From the NCBI GenBank assembly GCA_031290005.1, contig JAITOJ010000159.1:1-10124 (forward strand): a DNA stretch of 10,124 nt, read 5' to 3'. The stretch is from Treponema sp. Lineage in GTDB: Bacteria; Spirochaetota; Spirochaetia; Treponematales; Treponemataceae. Below are positions 1 to 5,054 of this stretch, in pieces. How positions within the stretch are numbered: position 1 is the stretch's first letter; each line of letters begins with the position of its first letter. The translations under genes were made by a program, and so were the position numbers. The notes beneath the pieces are model-generated. The model saw only the letters and a program-made list of their open reading frames with translations. It was not told the DNA's origin and ran no database searches.

Positions 1-73
1 AGATATTGTCTACTAGCACCAACAAAAACATGAGGGTGAGTATAGCAGCCAGAAAAAAAAGTGTCAATCGCAC
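1..73 (-). CDS. Start of a membrane-anchored or secreted protein (partial, runs off the left edge)
   Basis: On the minus strand a GTG at 73-71 opens a frame that stays open to base 1. It encodes Met-Arg-Leu-Thr, then about 17 strongly hydrophobic residues (FFLAAILTLMFLLVLV), then Asp-Asn-Ile. A short basic N-terminus followed by a single hydrophobic helix is what a signal anchor or uncleaved signal peptide looks like. A G-rich stretch (GGGGGGAAAT) ends three bases before the GTG and can serve as ribosome binding site. Only 24 codons are visible, so no family can be named. The gene is divergent from comEC, and its start codon and ribosome binding site lie inside the left 121-bp repeat. An alternative start is the ATG at 31-29, but that would cut the hydrophobic helix. 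Confidence 0.55.
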   Translation of the reverse strand, partial: MRLTLFFLAAILTLMFLLVLVDNI

Positions 74-184
74 TGCATTTCCCCCCAAAAGTGTCCGAAA
101 TCGTTAAAAAAAAGCGATAACATATACATGATACACAAACAAAGCATCTGCTGCGCCGCCATGTGCTGGGCTGTTCTGGCGTAT
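64..184 (+). repeat. 121-bp direct repeat, left copy
   Basis: Matches 799-919 base for base at an offset of 735, with two differences (C148 against T883, A161 against C896). It contains the GTG start and ribosome binding site of the left-hand minus-strand gene, an A8 tract, and the ATG with the first 19 codons of comEC. At 185 the match to comEC ends. This copy serves the left gene. Its comEC portion is a dead stub. Confidence 0.95.
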
Positions 185-307
185 TATGTAAAATGCCGGT
201 CGGAAGTTCCGGCAAACTTATTCGATATCAAAGATTGTTTTTATACTGGCGTTAATCTGTACAATGATTGGTTTAGGCAGCATGGAAACACAGTTGGTCA
301 AAAATGA
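128..307 (+). pseudogene. 5' stub of comEC, duplicated and broken
   Basis: The ATG at 128 starts a frame whose first 19 codons equal the start of comEC at 863, with one Leu-to-Met change at codon 12. After codon 19 the frame runs into unrelated DNA, crosses the toxin terminator and the 3' end of the toxin gene on the opposite strand, and stops at TGA 305-307. The unrelated part has no recognisable character. It is the by-product of duplicating the comEC start region. If it is still transcribed it would run antisense into the toxin gene. Confidence 0.75.
190..214 (-). terminator. Probable intrinsic terminator after the toxin gene
   Basis: On the minus strand, four bases after the toxin stop codon, TGCCGG and CCGGCA form a 6-bp GC-rich stem around a 9-base loop, followed directly by TTTT. 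The T run is short, so termination may be partial. It sits between the toxin gene and the left repeat copy and would shield the left-hand gene from toxin-operon transcription. Confidence 0.6.
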
Positions 308-559
308 TTTGTCGATGGTGACGATTTGCGAGAAATTGATAACCGAGGTTCTGTCCAGGCCAGAGTCTGCCTTTGCCAGCCAAAGGTTCGCCGGAGCGCT
401 CGCTAGTTGCAGGTTGGAGGTGATAACTGCGCAGATGACGGTATTGAGGGCAGTGCGGTTAAATGCGTCGCCTTGAATAATCAGCACCGGACGCTTTTTT
501 GCCGGCTCCGAACCGCGGGGATGTGGCAGTTCGGCCCACCAAATTTCACCTTTGATCAT
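218..559 (-). CDS. PemK/MazF-type endoribonuclease toxin
   Basis: A 113-residue protein with the N-terminal hallmark of the PemK/MazF (CcdB-fold) family: Gly-Glu-Ile-Trp-Trp-Ala-Glu-Leu-Pro near residues 4-11, then a loop (PRGSEPAKKRPVLIIQGDAFN, 14-34) holding the conserved Arg-Pro (24-25 region) and a second strand ending Val-Ile-Thr-Ser-Asn (45-49). The Arg and Thr positions correspond to the usual catalytic pair. Length is normal for the family. Such toxins cut single-stranded mRNA at short motifs and arrest growth when the antitoxin decays. The ATG follows the antitoxin TAA with no spacer (TAAATG), which suggests translational coupling. The ribosome binding site (GAAGACTGG) lies inside the end of the antitoxin gene. 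Toxin after antitoxin is the usual order. The cut-site specificity cannot be read from sequence. Confidence 0.9.
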   Translation of the reverse strand: MIKGEIWWAELPHPRGSEPAKKRPVLIIQGDAFNRTALNTVICAVITSNLQLASAPANLWLAKADSGLDRTSVINFSQIVTIDKSFLTNCVSMLPKPIIVQINASIKTIFDIE

Positions 560-748
560 TTACCAGTCTTCCATGTCAAACATATCGTATTGCATCTGCA
601 CGAGGTCGTCGTCCAATTTGGCTGGATAGGGGGCGCCCTGGCTGTGAGTCTGAGAGAATTCGGTTACCGCCAGAGAGGACAGGAGACGATGGGCGGTTTG
701 TTCCGCATCGTGGAAGATGTCGGCATTCAATGAAATTGCGTTCGTCAT
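560..748 (-). CDS. Antitoxin partner of the PemK/MazF toxin
   Basis: A 62-residue acidic protein starting at ATG 748-746. Its start (MTNAISLNADIFHDAEQTAHRL) could form the strand and helix of a small DNA-binding dimer. Its end is very acidic and aromatic (DDDLVQMQYDMFDMEDW), as expected of a tail that wraps round a basic toxin. I cannot assign it to a named antitoxin family. The call rests on size, charge pattern, and its position directly upstream of, and coupled to, the toxin. The frame is also open upstream to a GTG at 808-806, inside the right repeat copy, with a G-rich ribosome binding site. That start would add 20 residues. I prefer ATG 748 because a promoter lies within that 20-codon extension, but this makes the mRNA leaderless. 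Confidence 0.75.
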   Translation of the reverse strand: MTNAISLNADIFHDAEQTAHRLLSSLAVTEFSQTHSQGAPYPAKLDDDLVQMQYDMFDMEDW

Positions 749-754
749 GAGAAT

Positions 755-784
755 AGTATAGCGCCTTTTTACGCCGAATGTCAA
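755..784 (-). promoter_or_regulatory. Strong sigma-70-type promoter of the toxin-antitoxin operon
   Basis: On the minus strand, TTGACA (784-779) and TATACT (760-755) are separated by 18 bases, close to the consensus. Only six bases separate the -10 box from the antitoxin ATG at 748, so transcription should begin at or next to the A of that ATG. The promoter lies in the insert just outside the right repeat copy, so it came with the module. No clear operator palindrome overlaps it. Confidence 0.75.
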
Positions 785-798
785 ACAAATTTTATTTT

Positions 799-919
799 TC
801 AATCGCACTGCATTTCCCCCCAAAAGTGTCCGAAATCGTTAAAAAAAAGCGATAACATATACATGATACACAAACAAAGCATTTGCTGCGCCGCCCTGTG
901 CTGGGCTGTTCTGGCGTAT
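799..919 (+). repeat. 121-bp direct repeat, right copy
   Basis: Second copy of the repeat at 64-184. It continues without interruption into the full comEC gene, so it is the copy that serves comEC. On its left end the match stops just after the GTG-CGA-TTG start of the left gene. In this copy those codons run in frame into the antitoxin reading frame instead. Of the two differences from copy 1, one is silent in comEC (ATC/ATT, Ile7) and one changes Met to Leu at codon 12. Confidence 0.95.
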
Positions 920-2212
920 ACCGGCCTGGCGCCGCTGCCGAGGCGGAAGGCCGCCCTTTCCCTGCTTCCCCTCACTGCCGTCCCTTCCGCCGCGCCCGCA
1001 GCCTCGGTGGAGCGTATTACCGGCAAAGTGGCCTCAAACCCCGCGAAGACTTCTTCCGGGCAATACTACCGCTTTACCCTGGCCCTGACCCGCGTGTCCG
1101 GGCGGCGCGGGACGCTGCGCATTGATTCGGGCGCAAAAGGCCCCGTGACCGTGCTCTTTCCCACGGAACTGATGGAAGCGAATTTTCCGGGGAAGCTCTA
1201 TTCCGCGGCCCAAAGCCGGGCGCGAAAAACCGGAGGCGGCGTTCCAGACGTACCCCTGGAAGCCGGAGTAATCCTCACGGTACGGGGAAAAATCCTGCCT
1301 CCCCCGGAAGACCGGTCCGGCGGTTTCGCGCGCCTGACGAGTCAAAGCATCACCTTCCTGGCGGAAACTGCGGAAAACGCGGCCTATGAGGAAACCTTTT
1401 ATGGACGACTTGAGAAGTTTCGGGGTCTCTGCCGCCTGGCATTCCGCCGGCTCATGTACGCCTGGGGGGATGCGGGAGGCCTGTTTCTGGCGCTGGTATC
1501 CGGCGCGTCAGAATATACCAACAAAGATATATCCGGCCGGTTCCGGGCGGCGGGGCTGGCTCACGTGCTGGCCATTTCGGGAATGCATCTGGCGCTTTTT
1601 TCCGGCATCATGCGGAGGGCAAGCCAAAAAACCGGCAAACAGGTGTCTGAAATACTGTCGGTTATGGCGGTACTGGTCTTTGTGTGGTTCGCGGGATTCA
1701 CCCCTTCCCTCAGGCGGGCGCTCATTTTCTTTTTGCTGGGACTTTTCGCCAAACGGACAGGCAAACGGCCCGGCATGACTGAACTCTTGGCAGCCACTTT
1801 CTGCATCCATTACTTTATGGCCCCGGAAGAACTCTTTTCCCTGTCGTTCATCCTTTCCTATACGGGATTGGCCGGAATTTTTGTCCTTTCGGGTCCGGCG
1901 CACCGCCTGCTGGCCCGGATTCCCTGCTGCTATCCGGCCAACGACATCGCGTCTTCCGCGGGGGCTTTGCTCGCCACGTCTCCGGTTACCGCCATCTTCT
2001 GGGGCTGCGTCACCCCGGCCGGCCTCCTGTCAACCCCGGCGGTCACTCCCCTGGTGAGCGTCTTTATGATTGCCGGCCTTCTGTGCGCCGCCCTGTCCCT
2101 GCTTGTTCCGGCTCTGCTGTTTCCTCTGGGAGCGGTGATGAATGCCCTGTACCGATGCATCGCGGGCCTGGTGCGGATATTCGCTCAAATCCCGCAAATT
2201 ATTCTGCGATAA
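863..2212 (+). CDS. comEC: ComEC/Rec2-family DNA uptake channel protein, without nuclease-like tail
   Basis: A 449-residue integral membrane protein. Residues 1-48 hold short hydrophobic stretches. About 50-170 is a soluble segment consistent with the OB-fold found in ComEC (SVERITGKVASNP at its start, LTVRGKILPPPED near its end). From about 205 the competence core begins, with the diagnostic GLAHVLAISGMHLALFSG (231-248), a long run of membrane helices, and FSLSFILSYTGLAGI (325-339), a match to the conserved Leu-Ser-Phe motif. ComEC forms the inner-membrane channel that passes one strand of transforming DNA into the cytoplasm. The full-length B. subtilis type (about 770 residues) ends in a metallo-beta-lactamase-like domain. 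That domain is absent here, as in shorter family members. The ATG at 863 has only a weak A-rich leader. No other competence gene is in the window. The stop lies one base from the convergent tonB stop. Confidence 0.9.
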   Translation: MIHKQSICCAALCWAVLAYTGLAPLPRRKAALSLLPLTAVPSAAPAASVERITGKVASNPAKTSSGQYYRFTLALTRVSGRRGTLRIDSGAKGPVTVLFPTELMEANFPGKLYSAAQSRARKTGGGVPDVPLEAGVILTVRGKILPPPEDRSGGFARLTSQSITFLAETAENAAYEETFYGRLEKFRGLCRLAFRRLMYAWGDAGGLFLALVSGASEYTNKDISGRFRAAGLAHVLAISGMHLALFSGIMRRASQKTGKQVSEILSVMAVLVFVWFAGFTPSLRRALIFFLLGLFAKRTGKRPGMTELLAATFCIHYFMAPEELFSLSFILSYTGLAGIFVLSGPAHRLLARIPCCYPANDIASSAGALLATSPVTAIFWGCVTPAGLLSTPAVTPLVSVFMIAGLLCAALSLLVPALLFPLGAVMNALYRCIAGLVRIFAQIPQIILR

Positions 2213-2213
2213 T

Positions 2214-2849
2214 CTAGTTTTTTATGCTAAAACGGACCGGATACCGGTAACGCGCTGCCACTGCCTCTCCGTTTGCCTGAGCCGCCTCTCCGCGCCGGTT
2301 TTCAAAAGCCTTAACCGCCGCTTCCCCAAAACCCCTGTTCGGCGGGTCTTCTTTCAGCATGGTGACTTTTCGCACCAGGCCCGTATTGTCCACAAACAAT
2401 TCCAGATAAACCATTCCTTCAATCCCGGAACGCAGGGCAATAGGCGGATAAATCAGGGCGCTCATGATATCCCGTTCGCTGAACTTTGGGGGCACGGAAA
2501 TTTTGTGCATGGGCAGATACACACTCTCAGCCATTTGCGGAACATATACGTCACTCACCACCACATCCGGGGGAATCTCATCGGTTTCAATCATGGTTTC
2601 CGCGATTGCTTCCACCGTATTGGTCACCGGATCCGGGGGCCGCTCCGGCGGTGGAGGCGGCGGGGGGAGCGGGGTATATTCGTCAAAGTCCATGAGCTTC
2701 ATTACCGTGGCCATTGGTTCAGGAACAGCCAGGGGCGCTGTTTTTACTGAAAAAGCGACAAAAAAAAGAAGCGCTCCATGAAGCAGCGCGATTCCCGCGA
2801 AAATCAGGGGACGGACCAGGCTCTGTGGTATCGCGACCGACCGGGACAT
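2214..2849 (-). CDS. tonB: TonB energy-transducing protein
   Basis: A 211-residue TonB. An N-terminal basic segment precedes one membrane helix (about 13-35) with a His at 24, matching the His that TonB needs within this helix. A proline-rich stretch (LPPPPPPPERPPDP, about 61-74) follows for spanning the periplasm. The C-terminal TonB domain (about 122-211) shows IYPPIALRSGIEGMVYLELF, VDNTGLV, AAVKAFEN and a closing RYRYPVRFSI. TonB couples the ExbB-ExbD motor to outer-membrane receptors. I chose ATG 2849, eight bases after the exbD stop, with AAAGGGG about 11 bases upstream. An ATG at 2873 would overlap exbD by 17 bases and add eight residues. It is the last gene of the minus-strand array. 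No terminator is visible in the one-base gap to comEC, so any terminator must lie inside comEC. Confidence 0.92.
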   Translation of the reverse strand: MSRSVAIPQSLVRPLIFAGIALLHGALLFFVAFSVKTAPLAVPEPMATVMKLMDFDEYTPLPPPPPPPERPPDPVTNTVEAIAETMIETDEIPPDVVVSDVYVPQMAESVYLPMHKISVPPKFSERDIMSALIYPPIALRSGIEGMVYLELFVDNTGLVRKVTMLKEDPPNRGFGEAAVKAFENRRGEAAQANGEAVAARYRYPVRFSIKN

Positions 2850-2856
2850 ACCGCGT

Positions 2857-3264
2857 TCAGCCCCTTTCCCCATCGCGGGTCACAAAACTCACCACTCGGT
2901 ATTGGAGAAGCTGTAGAATTTCCAGCACGCTGCTCACGTGGGCAAAAGGTGTATTCCGGTCGGCGATGATATGAATCCGGGTGTCCGGCGCGGAGCGGTA
3001 CAAGTCGCCCACAACGATTTCTACATTCCGCAGATTTGCCGGAAGTCCGTCCAGATACACAGCCCCCTGGTTGTCAATCCAGATTTCCAGATTCTTCTCA
3101 TCGCTGGTGCGCAGGGCTGTTTCCGCTTCAGGATACTCGATTTTGACTTCCCGCCGGTAATTTATCAGGGCGACCAGCATGATAAAGATGAGAAGCAGAA
3201 ACGCCACGTCGGACATGGAGTTCAGAGGGATGGCAAACCGCTGCCGCTTCCGGGAGATTTTCAT
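2857..3264 (-). CDS. exbD: ExbD/TolR-family motor protein, second copy
   Basis: A 135-residue protein with a short basic cytoplasmic N-terminus, one membrane helix at about 18-36, and the motif LNSMSDVAFLLLIF, in which Asp19 is the proton-carrying Asp of ExbD/TolR. The periplasmic domain includes LEIWIDNQGAVYLDG (59-73) and RIHIIADRNTPFAHV (96-110), standard for ExbD. It works with ExbB to harness the proton gradient for TonB. The ATG (3264) overlaps the stop of the upstream exbD as ATGA, and GGATGGGG upstream is the ribosome binding site. A longer frame exists up to 3360 but would run through the upstream gene, so it is rejected. It is clearly different in sequence from its neighbouring ExbD, so this is not a recent duplication. 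Confidence 0.92.
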   Translation of the reverse strand: MKISRKRQRFAIPLNSMSDVAFLLLIFIMLVALINYRREVKIEYPEAETALRTSDEKNLEIWIDNQGAVYLDGLPANLRNVEIVVGDLYRSAPDTRIHIIADRNTPFAHVSSVLEILQLLQYRVVSFVTRDGERG

Positions 3265-3671
3265 GGCGATACCCCATCCTTTCTCATAGTAAATGAAAAA
3301 GAATCCGCTTTCAGGCGCTGGGCCAGTTCCACAAAAGCCACCACCTGCTGCCAGGGACATTGGGGCGAAATTGTCAAGACCACGGCCAGATTTGGCCGGA
3401 AGGCCAGGCCCGAGCGCATTTCGCTTTCCGCAAAGGCCGCGTCAATTTCCCTTCCCTGATACACGAGCGAACCTGAATCGCTTAATTCAAAACGCATTAA
3501 ATCTTCTTTCAGAATGAGCCGGGTGGAATCCTTGGCAGGCAGGTTCATCAAAAACCCCTTGTTGACGTTGAATCCCGCAATAACAATGAAATAGATTATC
3601 AACAAAAAGGCCAGGTCGCTCATGGCGCTGGATTCCTCAAAAGCGCGCCTCTGCCTTCGGTTCAGTGTCAC
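3261..3671 (-). CDS. exbD: ExbD/TolR-family motor protein, first copy
   Basis: A 136-residue ExbD/TolR protein starting with GTG at 3671, which overlaps the exbB stop as GTGA. One membrane helix (about 18-35) begins with ESSAMSDLAFLLIIYF, in which Asp19 is the conserved proton-binding residue. The periplasmic part (about 40-136) is more divergent than in the second copy, but keeps LVYQGREID and an NLAVVLTISPQCPWQQVVAF stretch corresponding to the ExbD core and its helix. Paired unlike ExbD genes after one exbB are known in other bacteria and may form a mixed dimer inside the ExbB pentamer. That mixed dimer is an inference here. Confidence 0.9.
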   Translation of the reverse strand: MTLNRRQRRAFEESSAMSDLAFLLIIYFIVIAGFNVNKGFLMNLPAKDSTRLILKEDLMRFELSDSGSLVYQGREIDAAFAESEMRSGLAFRPNLAVVLTISPQCPWQQVVAFVELAQRLKADSFSFTMRKDGVSP

Positions 3672-4330
3672 GGCAGTTTCCCTTCCCTTCCCGGTTCACC
3701 GGAGCGCACCGTCAATTCGGTAATCAGGTTTGAACAGGTTTTTTCCACATCCCCGGCAAACTTGTCCACCACGTTGGTCAGCAAGGAATGAGCGATCATG
3801 GCAATGATAGCGATAATCAGGCCGAACACTGTGGTAACCAGAGCTTCGTAGATGCCGTTTGCCACAATCTGGGCGTTCACTTCTGTGGCTTCCGCAATGG
3901 ACTTGAAGGCGCCGATCATTCCCGAAACAGTACCCAGAAACCCGGTGAGGGGCGCCAGCGAACCCAGGGCGGTCAGAAAGTTAAAGCCTGTTTCCAGAGA
4001 ACCGATGCAGCTCAATGCTTCGGTTTCCACAGCTTTTTCAATCCGGCGCTCCGAAAGTCCGGAACGGTTCACCAGGACTGCCAGAATCCGCGCGCCCGTC
4101 CGCTTGGAAGGCTGGGACTCCAGGTAGGCTTTCGCCTCCTCCATATCGCCTTCAGCGATATACTGGCGCACCCGGTCTTCCATATCGGAAAGACGCAGAT
4201 TACGGGTCAGCAAAAAAATGACCCGTTCCAGGACAATGCTGACTGTGGCGATGGAAAACACCAAGAGGGGCCACATGAAAACGCCCCCCAGTTTGAATAG
4301 TTCAAGAAGGGAAAAAGTTGTTTCGTCCAT
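3668..4330 (-). CDS. exbB: ExbB/MotA/TolQ-family proton channel protein
   Basis: A 220-residue protein of usual ExbB length. Helix 1 lies at about 15-42 (VFMWPLLVFSIATVSIVLERV). A charged cytoplasmic segment spans 45-110 (MEDRVRQYIAEGDMEEAKAYL). Helices 2 and 3 hold the family signature: LGSLAPLTGFLGTVSGMIGAF (122-142, with Thr134) and GIYEALVTTVFGLIIAIIAMIAH (159-181, with Thr166/167). These Thr positions line the proton path in the family. It forms the pentameric stator around ExbD. The ATG at 4330 lies 29 bases inside the preceding lipoprotein gene, and no good ribosome binding site precedes it. Translation probably depends on ribosomes finishing the upstream gene. Confidence 0.94.
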   Translation of the reverse strand: MDETTFSLLELFKLGGVFMWPLLVFSIATVSIVLERVIFLLTRNLRLSDMEDRVRQYIAEGDMEEAKAYLESQPSKRTGARILAVLVNRSGLSERRIEKAVETEALSCIGSLETGFNFLTALGSLAPLTGFLGTVSGMIGAFKSIAEATEVNAQIVANGIYEALVTTVFGLIIAIIAMIAHSLLTNVVDKFAGDVEKTCSNLITELTVRSGEPGREGKLP

Positions 4331-5039
4331 ATAGCGATTGTACTATATCGTTCCAGGAATATTCAAGGTATATCCAGGGGAGCGCTTCCTCCCAGTCGAT
4401 CAGGAGGGTGCCCGAATCCCGCAGCGGGCGCAGTTCTTCCGGCAAATCAGCGGTCTTGAGCACCCGCTCCTTCCACCAGACTTCGAATTGTTTCTGTGTT
4501 CCAAAGGCGGGAATACCCTCCTGGGCGCGCATCCATTCCGTGAGGGCGGCAATCCGCTCGTAGCGGTTCCGAAGGCTTGTAAGCGCCGGGTCTCCCGTGA
4601 GCCGCGTACTGCCCCGCCTGATTCTGCCCCTGGAAATACCCGCAATTTCCAGGGGCTCATGTACAGTGAGAACCGCCCCGTCTCCGCTTGCCGAAAATGT
4701 CCCGGAACCGGATAAGTCCATGGTAAACTCATTCCAGCCGTTCAGGTTTCCAGCTAAAAAAGTGTACGATGTCAGAAAGAAATTGCCGTCCGCATCCGGC
4801 GGTGTGGCGTAAAACCGCAAAGTCGGTACGGTTTCCAGAGTAATCACCAGAGCTTCGCTCTTGTCTTTCCGCCGTACCAGTGTAACCGAATCCCCGGTTT
4901 TCTTGCCGGTCCGGTATTGGGCAAGAGTTTTCTCCGCAAAAGCGGAACCGTCCAACAGGCGGCCGGCTTTTTCCACCACCGTGACGCAGCCGGTGAACGT
5001 CAGGGCGGCAAGCAGAACCGGTATCAGCACAATTTTCAT
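4302..5039 (-). CDS. Putative lipoprotein of unknown function in the TonB operon
   Basis: A 245-residue protein with a short basic start, a hydrophobic core and a relaxed lipobox (LTFTGC, Cys18), so it is probably exported and lipid-anchored. Residues 20-150 look beta-rich (SEALVITLETVPTLRFYATP, NEFTMDLSGSGTFSASGDG), while 155-245 looks more helical, with many Trp and acidic residues (TEWMRAQEGIP, EVWWKERVL, DWEEALPWIYLEYSW). I recognise no family. The start is supported by a strong ribosome binding site (AAGGAAAAGGA), and the gene lies 15 bases after receptor A. It overlaps exbB by 29 bases, so it sits between the receptors and their energiser. A role as receptor accessory or periplasmic substrate handler is plausible but inferred from position only. 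Confidence 0.75.
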   Translation of the reverse strand: MKIVLIPVLLAALTFTGCVTVVEKAGRLLDGSAFAEKTLAQYRTGKKTGDSVTLVRRKDKSEALVITLETVPTLRFYATPPDADGNFFLTSYTFLAGNLNGWNEFTMDLSGSGTFSASGDGAVLTVHEPLEIAGISRGRIRRGSTRLTGDPALTSLRNRYERIAALTEWMRAQEGIPAFGTQKQFEVWWKERVLKTADLPEELRPLRDSGTLLIDWEEALPWIYLEYSWNDIVQSLYGRNNFFPS

Positions 5040-5054
5040 AGATATTCCTTTTCC

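Larger units (their letters stand above)
185..798. other. Inserted segment carrying a toxin-antitoxin module
   Basis: This is the unique DNA between the two copies of the 121-bp repeat. It holds only a terminator, toxin, antitoxin and their promoter, and looks more AT-rich than comEC next to it. Together with one repeat copy it makes a 735-bp unit. No transposase, integrase or terminal inverted repeat is visible, so it is not a recognisable insertion sequence. The arrangement fits capture of the module by a single crossover of a circular DNA with homology to the intergenic region, or a local duplication event. The mechanism is inferred. Confidence 0.6.

Noticed and set aside
64..184. CRISPR-type repeat
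   Set aside because: Only two copies, 121 bp long and 735 bp apart, containing gene starts. No spacers or cas genes.
185..798. Classical insertion sequence or integron cassette
   Set aside because: No transposase or integrase, no terminal inverted repeats, and no attC-like imperfect palindrome. The only boundary signal is the 121-bp direct repeat.
799..1026. 75-codon minus-strand frame opposite the comEC start
   Set aside because: It overlaps the comEC 5' end, has Ala/Arg-rich composition and no ribosome binding site. Its apparent continuation is only the repeat sequence.
2142..2750. 202-codon open frame on the plus strand opposite tonB
   Set aside because: It is antisense to a well-supported tonB gene, has Cys/His/Arg-rich composition typical of a shadow frame, and overlaps the comEC end.
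3265..3360. N-terminal extension of the second ExbD up to 3360
   Set aside because: The added residues are Gly/Phe-rich, unlike ExbD, and lie wholly inside the upstream exbD. The ATG at 3264 has an ATGA overlap, a ribosome binding site and the expected short cytoplasmic start.
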